Source of the DNA: Chitinophagales bacterium
GTDB lineage: Bacteria > Bacteroidota > Bacteroidia > Chitinophagales > Chitinophagaceae
DNA: 64,000 nt
NCBI GenBank assembly: GCA_017303415.1
Contig: JAFLBJ010000001.1
Span: 496,001 to 560,000, forward strand
Direction: 5' to 3'
A program made the translations under genes and the position numbers. The notes below the pieces were generated by a model, which worked only from the letters and a program-made list of their open reading frames with translations, was not told where the DNA came from and ran no database searches. Every line of letters starts with the position of its first letter. Position 1 is the first letter of the stretch. Shown in pieces: positions 43,487 to 52,477 of this stretch.

Positions 43487-43513
43487 CCGTTCCTCAATAC
43501 ACAAACACTTAAA

Positions 43514-44293
43514 ATGAAAATAGCCCTCGCATCCCCACCCATTCCTTCCTCGCTGAAAGAAGGCCTTGCTTCGTTGGAAAAATATACACGCGAAGCGGCA
43601 GAACATGGCGCGAGGATCCTTTGCTTCCCCGAATCATTTCTGCCGGGTTATCCGGGTATGGGTTATTTGGCCCATGACCAGCATCCGGATCGATTGCAGG
43701 AAGCCCGGGACCTTGCCTGCCGGATCGCCAAAGAAAATAATATCAACCTGATCGTTCCGATGGATTGGCACGAAGACGGAAAATTCCTGAACCTGGCCTT
43801 TGTGATCTCCTCCACGGGCGAGATCCTGGGTGCGCAAACCAAGAACCAACTCGATCCCTCGGAAGACAATATCTGGTCACCCGGCACCAACCGGCATGTT
43901 TTTGAGGTAGAGGGCCTGCGCTTTGGCATCGTCATCTGTCATGAAGGTTTCCGGTATCCTGAATTGGTGCGCTGGGCCGCCCGACAAGGCGCACAATTGG
44001 TCTTTCACCCCCATTTTGCCGGCAGCGACACCGAAGGACGCGAAATTAAAACCTGGGGCGATCCTGCAAGTCCCTATTACGAAAAGGCCATGATGATGCG
44101 GGCGCTGGAAAACACGATCTATTTTGCCAGTGCCAATTTCGCGTCGCGGTTTACCGAGTCAGCCAGCTCGATTATCGCCCCCGATGGGCGATGTATAGTA
44201 CATGGTGAGTATGGTAAAGCCGGGATCACCATGGCAGAAATCGATCTTTCGTTGGCAACGGGTTTGCTGGCTAAGCGGTGGAAGGGCGTGTAG
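43514..44293 (+). CDS. Carbon-nitrogen hydrolase (nitrilase superfamily)
   Basis: Cytosolic amidase-type enzyme of 259 residues. The Glu-Lys-Cys triad can be seen: Glu40 in ILCFPESFLPGY, Lys in GAQTKNQLDPSED (about 112) and Cys in FGIVICHEGFRYPE (about 143). It cleaves a non-peptide C-N bond; the substrate (an amide such as omega-amide or carbamoyl compound) cannot be read from the sequence. The Asp/Pro-rich loop after the lysine resembles that of the omega-amidase/carbamoylase groups only loosely. The start is the ATG at 43514. Confidence 0.88.
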   Translation: MKIALASPPIPSSLKEGLASLEKYTREAAEHGARILCFPESFLPGYPGMGYLAHDQHPDRLQEARDLACRIAKENNINLIVPMDWHEDGKFLNLAFVISSTGEILGAQTKNQLDPSEDNIWSPGTNRHVFEVEGLRFGIVICHEGFRYPELVRWAARQGAQLVFHPHFAGSDTEGREIKTWGDPASPYYEKAMMMRALENTIYFASANFASRFTESASSIIAPDGRCIVHGEYGKAGITMAEIDLSLATGLLAKRWKGV

Positions 44294-44308
44294 GAGGAAT
44301 TCACCCCC

Positions 44309-44316
44309 TACCTTTG
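44309..44316 (+). promoter_or_regulatory. -7 box directly before the Na/Pi symporter gene
   Basis: TACCTTTG matches TAnnTTTG and ends 4 bp before the ATG at 44321, so the mRNA is expected to begin at the start codon. Confidence 0.5.
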
Positions 44317-44320
44317 TCCC

Positions 44321-45973
44321 ATGTTCCTCCTGCTTGCCGGTATCGCCATTTTTCTCCTGGGCATGCGAATGCTCGAGGAATCCCTGCACCAGCTTACTGG
44401 CCGGTCATTCAAACTCTTTTTACGAAAACATACCGCCTCTCCGCTTAAAGCCATTGGAAGCGGAGCCTTGGTCACCACGGTGATGCAAAGCAGCAGTATC
44501 GTCAACATGCTGGTGCTTGCCTTTGTTGGGGCCGGTGTACTTCAACTCTCCAACGCCCTGGCCATTTCCATTGGGGCTAACCTGGGATCCACGGCTGCCA
44601 ACTGGGTGATCGTCACCATTGGTTTTAAAATGAACCTTGAAACCATCGCCTATCCCCTGGCTGGTGTGGCAGGTATCCTGTATGCGCTGGCCCCTGCCGA
44701 ATCAAAAACAGCTCGCTGGAGCCGGATGGTCTTTGGTTTTGGTTTCCTTTTTATTGGATTGGGAATGATCCGTTCGGGAATGGAAAACTCCATGCAAAAG
44801 ATCGACTGGGCCCTTTTTGATCAATATCCCTCGATCGTGTACTTACTGGTTGGTTTTCTCATCACCGTCATTCTGCAATCCAGTTCAGCCACGATGGCCA
44901 TCGTGCTGAGCGCTCTGGCTGCGGGAGCTTTTGGGTTTGAAATTGCCATGGCAGTGGTGTTAGGTGGTGAGATCGGAACAACCATCAAACTCCTGATCGC
45001 TTCGATCGGTGGCAGTGCGGTGAAAAAACGACTGGCCCTCGGAAATTTCCTGTACAATACCTCTCTTTCTTTCCTCTTTCTCCTGGTGCTCACTCCTTCT
45101 GCCCATTTGATCACAGATACGCTCGGGGTAAAAGACTCGTTGATCGGACTCGTTATCTTTCAAACAGGTGTCAATTTCTTTGGGATCATTCTCTTTTTAC
45201 CCTTGCTCTCCGCTTTTGGCCGTTTTCTGGAAAAAAGGTTTACGCATACCAAAGAAGAAACCCTGTTCATTCAAAAATCCGGACTTTCCGATCCCGATAT
45301 TGCCATCGAGGCGCTGACAAAAGAACTTCATCATTTCCTACTCGAGGCAATTGCCTTCACCCGTTCCATGGCCGAATTGCCCCGCGATCCCCGGATCGAT
45401 CAATGGTTTCCCCCAGGCCATGACCGCAAGGCTGCCGTACAACACTATGATGAATTGAAACACCTGCATGGAGAAATTCAGTCCTTTCAGGTACAATTGC
45501 AAAAAGTAGTTACTGTAAAAAATGGAAATGCCGAAAAGCTGGAGCGGTACATCATTGTCAACCGCAATACCATGTATGCCACTAAAAGCATTAAGGATGC
45601 GGCCTTGGATATGGAACAATTACGTAATTCCTCCAATGATATCAAATTTGAATTCTACCAGCGCACCATTGGCCAGGCCGATGCCTATTGCCGGGAAATG
45701 ACCGACCTGCTATTGGGTGAGAAAAAAGAACCTGCCTTTGATTCCCTGGTCGCCCTGTATAAGAGTATCACCAAGGGTTACTCGGTCATTCTTCAAAGTT
45801 TGTACAAGGATCATTTGTTTGAGCACCTCAATGAGATCGAGATCTCTACCCTGATCAATTTTCACCGGGAAATGTACACGGGGTATAAGTCCTTTATCTA
45901 TGCATTGAAAGACCTGTTACTGGAAGAAAAAGAATCCCGGTACTTTGAGGAGTTACCGGGGTTTATTCGGTGA
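44321..45973 (+). CDS. Na/Pi cotransporter family protein with PhoU-like C-domain
   Basis: Inner-membrane sodium/phosphate symporter of 550 residues. The two inverted NptA-type repeats carry the paired QSSS signatures VTTVMQSSSIVNML (about 52) and VILQSSSATMAIV (about 187). GANLGSTAANWV (about 88) and GGEIGTTIKLLI (about 212) are the second paired motif. A helical PhoU-like domain fills about 330-545. It takes up inorganic phosphate with Na+, perhaps sensed through the PhoU part. The gene follows the nitrilase-family gene by 27 bp but has its own promoter-like box. A repeat element follows its stop. Confidence 0.9.
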   Translation: MFLLLAGIAIFLLGMRMLEESLHQLTGRSFKLFLRKHTASPLKAIGSGALVTTVMQSSSIVNMLVLAFVGAGVLQLSNALAISIGANLGSTAANWVIVTIGFKMNLETIAYPLAGVAGILYALAPAESKTARWSRMVFGFGFLFIGLGMIRSGMENSMQKIDWALFDQYPSIVYLLVGFLITVILQSSSATMAIVLSALAAGAFGFEIAMAVVLGGEIGTTIKLLIASIGGSAVKKRLALGNFLYNTSLSFLFLLVLTPSAHLITDTLGVKDSLIGLVIFQTGVNFFGIILFLPLLSAFGRFLEKRFTHTKEETLFIQKSGLSDPDIAIEALTKELHHFLLEAIAFTRSMAELPRDPRIDQWFPPGHDRKAAVQHYDELKHLHGEIQSFQVQLQKVVTVKNGNAEKLERYIIVNRNTMYATKSIKDAALDMEQLRNSSNDIKFEFYQRTIGQADAYCREMTDLLLGEKKEPAFDSLVALYKSITKGYSVILQSLYKDHLFEHLNEIEISTLINFHREMYTGYKSFIYALKDLLLEEKESRYFEELPGFIR

Positions 45974-45977
45974 AGGT

Positions 45978-46145
45978 GGGCGGAGGACAGATGACAGATG
46001 ACAGATGACGGAGGACAGATGTTGGATGTTGGATGATGGATGTTGGATGACAGATGGCGGAGGTTTGTTGTGCGAGACCAGAGGTCTCGCACGATTATCT
46101 TGTCGCCTCTGCCTTCCAACATCCAACATCCAACATCCAACATCA
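45978..46145. repeat. Mosaic intergenic repeat with GTGCGAGACC palindrome (copy A)
   Basis: Direct repeats of GACAGATGAC, GGATGTTGGAT and GATGGCGGAG (45985-46060) are followed by a perfect palindrome with arms GTGCGAGACC and GGTCTCGCAC at 46070-46092. Then come the words CGATTATCTTGTCGCCTCTG, and inverted direct repeats of ATCCAACATCC (46113-46142). The same order, including the 20-base linker, appears at 60.2-60.45 kb in the opposite orientation. It fills the gap between two convergent genes. The apparent reading frames inside it consist of repeats and are not genes. Confidence 0.85.
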
Positions 46146-46160
46146 TCTCTCCCCCCAAAC

Positions 46161-46364
46161 CTATTTCTTCGGACAAGTATTCAATCCCACCAAAGTATAT
46201 AAAGGGCAGAAACTAACGAGGCTGGTCAATACAAAAACACCACCCAGGATCACGAGAACCAGTCCCAGTGTACCTGTAACAATCCCACCAAAATAGAGAT
46301 ATGCAAATACAGCAGCAATGATGATACGTAATATGCGGTCGATATTACCCATGTTCTTTTTCAT
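46161..46364 (-). CDS. DUF2892 (YgaP-like transmembrane) protein
   Basis: Small inner-membrane protein of 67 residues with two helices (about 10-28 and 33-52). The family pattern is MGNIDRILRIIIAAVFAYLYF, then GLVLVILGGVFVLTSLVSFCPLYTLVGLNTC (both quoted in part). This is the DUF2892 signature with the CPLY motif and a C-terminal Cys. Relatives are fused to rhodanese domains. It lies 105 bp after the Crp-type gene on the same strand. Confidence 0.88.
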   Translation of the reverse strand: MKKNMGNIDRILRIIIAAVFAYLYFGGIVTGTLGLVLVILGGVFVLTSLVSFCPLYTLVGLNTCPKK

Positions 46365-46469
46365 AATAATTTGATTTAGCCGTTGAGATAATTTGATTTA
46401 CAGGGTAAAAGTAGTTCGGGTGAGACCCTTAAACAGGTGACCGCCGTCACCCGCATCAAAAACAGCGGC

Positions 46470-47123
46470 TTATAATCCGGAAATTCGTTGATTCTCAGGC
46501 CAAAGTATCTCGATTCCGCCTTCTACTTGTTTGACCTTGCCTTCCTGTTCCAGCCTTTTGATCACCCGTGTTACGACCTCCCGGGCGGTTCCCAGTTCAG
46601 CAGCAATCTGTTTGTGCTTCAAGGCCAGGACCTTTTCCCCGCGTAACCGGGACTTTTCTACTAAATAATTGAAAAGGCGGGTATCCAACCGTCCAAAGAG
46701 GAGGTGATTGATGGTATCCAGCAATTCGGCATAACGGAGATTGTATTGCTGGTAAAATAATTGATTGATCCCCGGAAATTGCTTGACCCATTGGCCCACC
46801 TTATCCACCGGAAGCAACAACACAACACTGTCTTCCTCTGTAATGGCCACGATCCTGCTCGGCTCATTCTTTAAAGAAGCTGAAAAGGACATGATACAGC
46901 TCTCACCAGGTTGTATATAATAAAGCAAGAGCTCCTTCTCCTCAAAACTCACAAACACTTTGATCAGCCCCTTCAACACAATGGGAATAACCTTTACATA
47001 CTGCCCATCTCGCAATAAAACAGTATTTGCCGGAACTTCCCGGATATCGGCATGCTCTTCCAGTGCTGATAGAAGGTCAGCACCCAGGAATTTTATCTTT
47101 TCGTGGAAGTCATTAATTTGCAT
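46470..47123 (-). CDS. Crp/Fnr family transcriptional regulator
   Basis: 217-residue regulator. A cyclic-nucleotide-binding beta-roll (about 20-120) is followed by the dimerisation helix and a Crp-type winged HTH (about 150-205; HKQIAAELGTAREVVTRVIKRLEQEG, in part, is the recognition unit). The Fnr N-terminal cysteine cluster is absent, so it is not an O2 sensor of that type, and the cAMP-binding arginine signature is not obvious. It overlaps the upstream 116-residue gene by 11 bp. It is the third gene of an overlapping trio. Confidence 0.92.
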   Translation of the reverse strand: MQINDFHEKIKFLGADLLSALEEHADIREVPANTVLLRDGQYVKVIPIVLKGLIKVFVSFEEKELLLYYIQPGESCIMSFSASLKNEPSRIVAITEEDSVVLLLPVDKVGQWVKQFPGINQLFYQQYNLRYAELLDTINHLLFGRLDTRLFNYLVEKSRLRGEKVLALKHKQIAAELGTAREVVTRVIKRLEQEGKVKQVEGGIEILWPENQRISGL

Positions 47124-47463
47124 TTCTCAAATTCTTAATTCCATATCCTCCACTAAATCCAGCAATAAAGGCAAGCAAAATTCGTACGATTTCAAGAAAA
47201 GTATCTGCAGAGGATTTTGCCAAAAATAGAGTTAAAAAGACAAATAATCCAATACCTAGAAATATGTTCAAGACAAGAATAAGACGCCCTTGTACCCATT
47301 TCTTGTACTTAAAGTGATCAATCCGATTTGCTCTTTCCAAAATCATCTCAACATGCTTTTCGGTTAGATTTCCTGGAAAAGCAAGAGACGCTTCCTCTAA
47401 GAGATTAGCTACAAAGCTTAGATCGCCATCTCCAAGACTCCTATCTTCGCTTTCCTTACGCAT
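47113..47463 (-). CDS. Small membrane protein upstream of the Crp-type gene
   Basis: Unrecognised 116-residue protein. The N-terminal half is soluble and acidic (MRKESEDRSLGDGDLSF), then a helical segment (ERANRIDHFKYKKWVQGR), and two helices lie at about 60-82 and 90-107, ending GGYGIKNLRNAN. It overlaps the small gene before it by 8 bp and crp by 11 bp, implying coupled translation. The arrangement suggests that the two small proteins act with or control the Crp-type regulator. Confidence 0.65.
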   Translation of the reverse strand: MRKESEDRSLGDGDLSFVANLLEEASLAFPGNLTEKHVEMILERANRIDHFKYKKWVQGRLILVLNIFLGIGLFVFLTLFLAKSSADTFLEIVRILLAFIAGFSGGYGIKNLRNAN

Positions 47464-47680
47464 TTCTCATTGTTTTGATTGCATCATACATAAATGAAAG
47501 CATTATTTCCTGAAACTGGCCCTTTACCCATATAGCTAAACACGCTTTCGACAATTTCTTATACTCAGATTCGGTGATTCGGTTTTCATTTCGAAGCTGG
47601 GATAGCCTTTTCATGCTGTGAAAAATCTTTTGCTCAGTCATCGAGCTTGAGCTTAATGAATTTGTTATGCTGTTCTTCAT
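47456..47680 (-). CDS. Small charged protein, first gene of the Crp trio
   Basis: Unrecognised 74-residue soluble, basic, helical protein. The ATG at 47680 is used here; an internal ATG at 47641 (MTEQKIFHSMKRL) is also plausible. The -7 box TATGTTTG (plus 47685-47692) with TTG 20 bp upstream would place the RNA start close to 47680, so a leaderless mRNA or the internal start are both possible. The 8-bp overlap with the next gene indicates a real operon. Confidence 0.6.
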   Translation of the reverse strand: MKNSITNSLSSSSMTEQKIFHSMKRLSQLRNENRITESEYKKLSKACLAIWVKGQFQEIMLSFMYDAIKTMRNA

Positions 47681-47684
47681 GGCA

Positions 47685-47715
47685 CAAACATAGATTCAAC
47701 AATAAAAACAAACAA
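47685..47715 (-). promoter_or_regulatory. Promoter of the small-protein/Crp operon
   Basis: On the minus strand TTG (plus 47713-47715), a 20-bp spacer and TATGTTTG (plus 47685-47692) match the Bacteroidota consensus well. Confidence 0.55.
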
Positions 47716-47790
47716 CCCTGTTTCCACGGTAAAAATGGAAATTTTACACGAAATTCATTTATTGAAATAACCACTCCTCAACCATTTCAT

Positions 47791-49998
47791 ATGAAACTGC
47801 TTGTTTTTCTGCTCCTTCCTTTTTCCCTGATCGCACAATCCCATTTCACCGATCCCGAAATCGGCCGTTGGGAGAAACAAGCCCAAAAGGTAACCATCTT
47901 TCGCGATCATTTTGGCATTCCCCATATCTATGGGCAAACCGATGCCGACGCGGTCTTTGGTTTGCTATATGCCCAGTGTGAAGATGACTTTGCCCGGGTG
48001 GAAATGAACTATATTGAAAAACTGGGGCGTATGGCCGAAGTAACCGGAGAAAATGACCTGTATAATGACCTCCTGATCCGGATGATCATTGATTCGGCAG
48101 AGGCCGTCCGTGATTTTCAAAAAGCGCCCACCTGGATGAAAAAACTCTGCCAGTCCTTTGCCGATGGCATTAATTTCTATCTCTATACACACCCACAGGT
48201 AAAACCCGCCCTGCTATATCGCTTTGAACCCTGGTTCCCTTTCCTGTGGACCGATGGAAGTATCGGCGCCATCAATACCGCGGATATTAACGTCAACGAA
48301 CTCAAATCTCTTTACGGTGGTGGCCCCATGGCCATTGCCCCTCCCGAACCAACAGAAGAAATATTGTCGGGCTCCAACGGATTTGCCTTCGCCCCTTCTG
48401 TTACAGCCTCGGGAAATTCCATCCTGTATATCAACCCCCATGTCACCTTCTATTTTCGTCCGGAGGTACATATGGTCTCCCAGGAAGGACTGAACGCCTA
48501 TGGCGCCGTTACCTGGGGCCAGTTCTTTATCTACCAGGGTTTCAATGAACATTGTGGTTGGATGCATACAAGCAGTTATGTGGATGCGGCAGATACCTAT
48601 ATTGAAAAGATCTCCAGCGAAGGCATTGGTTTTTCCTATTCCTATAATGGTAAAAACCGGCCCGTTTCCCAAAAACTAATCCGGCTTAACTACAAAAGCG
48701 CCTCCGGTATTCAGACAAAAAAGATCAATGCCCTGTACACCCACCATGGCCCGATAATGGCAAAACGCAAGGATCAATTCCTTAGCCTGCGCGCTGATAA
48801 CCGGATCACCAATGGGTTGATCCAATGCTGGCAACGGACCAAAGCCACGGGATTGGAAAGCTTTAAACGTACCCTCGACCTGAAAGGAAATATCTCCAAC
48901 AATACGGTGTATGCCGATGCTGCAGGAAATATCGCTTACTGGCATGGTAACCGGATACCAAAACGCAACCCCAATCTGGATTGGACCCAACCTGTAGATG
49001 GATCTACCTCCGAAACAGAATGGATCGGGCTGCATCCGATCAATGAAACAGTGCATTCGATCAATCCCCCCAATGGGTGGTTACAGAACTGTAACTCCAC
49101 CCCTTTTACCGTAGCTGGCGCGAATAGTCCAAAAAAAGAAAACTTCCCGGCCTATATGGCCCCGGATGGAGAGAATTTCAGAGGCATCAATGCCGTAAGA
49201 GTGCTGGGAGAAAAATCAGGCTACACACTCGAAGATGTCATCAAAGCCGGATACGATACCCGCCTCGCCGCTTTTGAAGTGCTCGTACCCGCCCTGATCA
49301 AAGCATTTGAAAAAAACATTAATCCAAACGATACGCTATTTGCTCATTTAGCCGGACCGATACAAGTGCTCAAACATTGGGACTTTCGCAGTGGAGAAAA
49401 TTCCATTGCCACTACCCTGGCCGTGGAATGGGGACAACGGTTATTGCCAGCTATTTTCCGTACCAATTTGATTGCCGATGATGAGGAGAACCAGGTGACA
49501 CGGTTTCGTCGATTCGCGGAAACCGCATCCGCAGACGCGCTTCTGCGGCCCTTGCTTGAAACCCTGCGTGACCTGGAAAAAAGGTTTGGCCAATGGCAAA
49601 TGCCCTGGGGCTCGATCAACCGTTTTCAACGCATTTCGCCAAATATCAATAGTGTATTTGATGATAAACAACCCAGCATACCCGTCGGTTTTGCCTCGTC
49701 AACCTGGGGGCAACTACCTTCCTATTCGAGTCGTACCTATCCGGGGACAGAAAAAAGGTATGGCGTACATGGAAACAGTTTCATTTGCGCGGTAGAGTTT
49801 ATCCGAAATGCCGCACCAGGAGAAAAAAAGATCCGGGCTAAATCATTGCTGGCGGGTGGAGAAAGCGGAGATCCTAACTCTCCTCACTTCTTTGATCAGG
49901 CAGGCATGTATGCAAAGGGGACGTTTAAAGAAGTATTGTTTTATAAGGAGGATGTGGAGAAAGCGGCGAAGCGGAAGTATCATCCGGGGGAAAATTGA
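47791..49998 (+). CDS. Penicillin acylase family protein (Ntn hydrolase)
   Basis: Exported 735-residue precursor. A signal peptide MKLLVFLLLPFSLIAQ (about 16 residues) begins at 47791; the frame runs on upstream to 47647 without a signal. The alpha chain covers about 17-194 (FRDHFGIPHIYGQTDADAVFGL, in part). The self-cleavage nucleophile is Ser195 in LSGSNGFAFAP. The beta chain follows, with NPHVTF (about 216) and HHGPIM (about 325). Such enzymes hydrolyse amide bonds of N-acyl compounds, for example acyl-homoserine lactones or lipopeptides, in the periplasm. The substrate here is unknown. It diverges from the Crp trio. Confidence 0.9.
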   Translation: MKLLVFLLLPFSLIAQSHFTDPEIGRWEKQAQKVTIFRDHFGIPHIYGQTDADAVFGLLYAQCEDDFARVEMNYIEKLGRMAEVTGENDLYNDLLIRMIIDSAEAVRDFQKAPTWMKKLCQSFADGINFYLYTHPQVKPALLYRFEPWFPFLWTDGSIGAINTADINVNELKSLYGGGPMAIAPPEPTEEILSGSNGFAFAPSVTASGNSILYINPHVTFYFRPEVHMVSQEGLNAYGAVTWGQFFIYQGFNEHCGWMHTSSYVDAADTYIEKISSEGIGFSYSYNGKNRPVSQKLIRLNYKSASGIQTKKINALYTHHGPIMAKRKDQFLSLRADNRITNGLIQCWQRTKATGLESFKRTLDLKGNISNNTVYADAAGNIAYWHGNRIPKRNPNLDWTQPVDGSTSETEWIGLHPINETVHSINPPNGWLQNCNSTPFTVAGANSPKKENFPAYMAPDGENFRGINAVRVLGEKSGYTLEDVIKAGYDTRLAAFEVLVPALIKAFEKNINPNDTLFAHLAGPIQVLKHWDFRSGENSIATTLAVEWGQRLLPAIFRTNLIADDEENQVTRFRRFAETASADALLRPLLETLRDLEKRFGQWQMPWGSINRFQRISPNINSVFDDKQPSIPVGFASSTWGQLPSYSSRTYPGTEKRYGVHGNSFICAVEFIRNAAPGEKKIRAKSLLAGGESGDPNSPHFFDQAGMYAKGTFKEVLFYKEDVEKAAKRKYHPGEN

Positions 49999-50078
49999 AT
50001 TGTTTGCTTTACCGCCAAAGCGCGGAGGAGCGCGATGAGTTTCACCGTTGAGAACATGAGGACGCGGAGGTAAAACCC

Positions 50079-52064
50079 CTAATACCCCATCAATCGCTCC
50101 ACCACCTCCTCCAACCGATTCTTCGCTAAAAATTGCTTTTCCAATTCAATATTAAAAGGCACCGGCGTATCCAATGAAGCACAACGCATCACGGGTGCAT
50201 CTAATTTGTCAAAACAATGCTCCCCTATCCAGGCCGCGATCTCGCCCCCGATTCCACCGGTAAGGGTGTCCTCATGAAGGATCAATACACGCCCGGTCCT
50301 GTTCACGGCTTCACGAATAGCGAGGTAATCCAGAGGCTGCAAGCTCCGCAGGTCAAGGATATCAATGGAAATTTCAGGATGCTCCGCTGCAAAATCCTCA
50401 GCCCAGTGTACCCCGGCTCCATACGTAATGATGGATAACTCATCGCCGGAACGAACATGACGGGCCTTACCAATTTCAACTTCATAATACTCGGGTGATA
50501 CCTCTCCGCTCACACTTCGATATAATGCCTTGTGCTCAAAAAATAATATCGGATTGGGATCGTTGATCGCTGCGATCAATAATCCCTTTGCATCCGCAGG
50601 TGTAGCGGGATATACGACTTTCAATCCGGGTACATGGGTGAACCAGGCCTCATTGCTTTGTGAATGGAAGGGACCTGCCCCTACACCCGCACCTGTCGGC
50701 ATGCGTATCACCACATCCGCTTGTTGCCCCCAACGATAGTGGATCTTGGCGAGGTTATTCACGATCTGGTTAAACCCTACACTCACAAAGTCCGCAAACT
50801 GCATTTCCACCATGCTCTTAAACCCTTCAAGGCTTAAGCCAAGTGCGGTCCCAATGATCGCGCTTTCGCAAAGGGGTGTATTTCTTACCCTGTCTTTTCC
50901 GAATTCCTTAACGAATCCTTCGGTGATCTTAAACGCTCCACCGTATTCGGCAATGTCCTGACCCATCAGGATCAGGTTGGGATGCTCCTGCATCGAAAGC
51001 CTTAACCCTTCAGAAATCGCATCGATCATCCGTATTTCGGTTTCGGTTCGGGATGACCGCACAGGACTCAATGTTTCCATCTCCACCGGTGCAAATACAT
51101 CACCGATCTCTTCTTCTTCGTCGGGTCGTATCGCCGGACTTTCAAATCCAATGGCCAATTCACTCTCAATTTTCTCTTTATACTCCTGGCGGATCGAATC
51201 GAAAAGCTCCGGACTTCCGACTCCGGACATTTCCAGATATCTCTCAAAATTCTCAATCGGGTCCTTAAGTTTCCAGATCTCAAATAATTCCGGCGGCACA
51301 TATTTCGTTCCACTTGCTTCCTCATGTCCCCGCATACGAAAGGTCTGACACTCGATGAGATAGGGTTTTTGATGTTTGATGCAATACTCTCTTACGCCTT
51401 TGATGGTATCGTATACGGACAATACATTATTGCCATCAATGGAAACACCTTCCATACCATAACCCTTGGCCTTATCCACCAAACTGATACACCGGTATTG
51501 TTCCTCTACAGGTGTACTCAATCCATAGCCATTATTTTCTATGATAAAAATAACCGGCAGGTCCCATACCGCTGCAACATTCAGGGCTTCGTGAAAATCG
51601 CCTTCGCTGGTTCCTCCATCTCCGGTAAAGGCGAGGGAGACCTTTTGCTCGGCACGCAGCTTATACGCGAGAGCTACCCCATCGGCAATCGCTAATTGCG
51701 GACCGAGATGGGAGATCATGCCGCAAATATGATGTTCGGAATTGCCAAAATGAAAACTACGCTCTCTTGCTTTGCTGTATCCATCTGTCTGTCCCTGCCA
51801 TTGTTTGAAGAGTTTGTGCAAGGGCATATCACGTGTAGTGAAAACACCCAGGTTTCGGTGCAGGGGCATGATCCACTCATCGGGTTCAAGGGCAAGGGTG
51901 GCACCAACCGAGATCGCTTCCTGTCCGATACCACTAAACCATTTGGAGATCTTGCCTTGTCTTAACAGGACCAGCATTTTTTCTTCAATAAGGCGGGGCC
52001 AGAGCAAGCGGCGATAGATCGCCAAGAGTTGATCGTCTGTAAGGTTCTTCCTGTCAAATTGCAT
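50079..52064 (-). CDS. 2-oxo acid dehydrogenase E1, fused alpha and beta subunits
   Basis: Thiamine-diphosphate-dependent decarboxylase component of a 2-oxo acid dehydrogenase complex, 661 residues. The alpha half (about 1-325) carries the ThDP motif GDGGTSEGDFHEALN-...-IENNGYG (GDG about 150, NN about 178). The beta half (about 342-661) carries QDIAEYGGAFKITEG, RMPTGAGVGAGPFHSQSNEAW (in part) and the transketolase C-domain DLRSLQPLDYLAI. The fusion is known in Bacteroidota and is usually annotated as branched-chain or pyruvate E1; the E2 and E3 genes are not in the window. Substrate preference cannot be told apart by eye. Confidence 0.93.
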   Translation of the reverse strand: MQFDRKNLTDDQLLAIYRRLLWPRLIEEKMLVLLRQGKISKWFSGIGQEAISVGATLALEPDEWIMPLHRNLGVFTTRDMPLHKLFKQWQGQTDGYSKARERSFHFGNSEHHICGMISHLGPQLAIADGVALAYKLRAEQKVSLAFTGDGGTSEGDFHEALNVAAVWDLPVIFIIENNGYGLSTPVEEQYRCISLVDKAKGYGMEGVSIDGNNVLSVYDTIKGVREYCIKHQKPYLIECQTFRMRGHEEASGTKYVPPELFEIWKLKDPIENFERYLEMSGVGSPELFDSIRQEYKEKIESELAIGFESPAIRPDEEEEIGDVFAPVEMETLSPVRSSRTETEIRMIDAISEGLRLSMQEHPNLILMGQDIAEYGGAFKITEGFVKEFGKDRVRNTPLCESAIIGTALGLSLEGFKSMVEMQFADFVSVGFNQIVNNLAKIHYRWGQQADVVIRMPTGAGVGAGPFHSQSNEAWFTHVPGLKVVYPATPADAKGLLIAAINDPNPILFFEHKALYRSVSGEVSPEYYEVEIGKARHVRSGDELSIITYGAGVHWAEDFAAEHPEISIDILDLRSLQPLDYLAIREAVNRTGRVLILHEDTLTGGIGGEIAAWIGEHCFDKLDAPVMRCASLDTPVPFNIELEKQFLAKNRLEEVVERLMGY

Positions 52065-52097
52065 GGAACAAAAGTACCATGATTCGCCTGAATTTGG

Positions 52098-52451
52098 CTA
52101 ATCCCGCTCCCGCTGGCGGTCTTCTTCCCGAAAAAGTAACGATGTGGTTAAACTGAGGAGGAAACTGAACAATACCCCCCACCAAAATCCGTCGATCGTA
52201 AACCCGGGAACCAGGTTACTGGCGATAAGTACGGTGATGGTATTGATAAAAAAGAGAAAAATACCCAGGGTTAGAATGGTAATGGGAATGGTGACAATAA
52301 CCAGAATGGGTTTGAGAAACACATTCAATAAACCCAGAACCGCAGCAAACCAGATAGCGGTCAGGTAATTGTTTACTTGTACGCCAGGTAACCATTGGGC
52401 CAGCAGAAAAGCAATGGCGGCTACCACGAGTATACGCAGGATCAGTTTCAT
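52098..52451 (-). CDS. Phage holin family protein (membrane protein of the YvlD type)
   Basis: Four-helix inner-membrane protein of 117 residues, with helices at about 2-22, 28-47, 52-78 and 86-108. The signature GLLNVFLKPILVIVTIPITILTLGIF (in part) followed by FTIDGFWWGVLFSFLLSL is the phage_holin_4_2 family, found widely in chromosomes without phages. The physiological role is unknown. It is 33 bp upstream of the E1 gene on the same strand. Confidence 0.9.
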   Translation of the reverse strand: MKLILRILVVAAIAFLLAQWLPGVQVNNYLTAIWFAAVLGLLNVFLKPILVIVTIPITILTLGIFLFFINTITVLIASNLVPGFTIDGFWWGVLFSFLLSLTTSLLFREEDRQRERD

Positions 52452-52477
52452 ACAATTAAGTTAGGCAAATATTGGAC

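Noticed and set aside
45898..46296. Open frames on both strands through 45.9-46.3 kb
   Set aside because: They are built from GATGACAGAT and ATCCAACATCC repeats and overlap the real 3' ends of two genes; no codon bias or domain.
46470..47123. Fnr-type oxygen sensor
   Set aside because: The N-terminal cysteine cluster required for a 4Fe-4S centre is absent.
52098..52451. Evidence for a prophage
   Set aside because: The phage_holin_4_2 family is common in chromosomes and no other phage gene is present.
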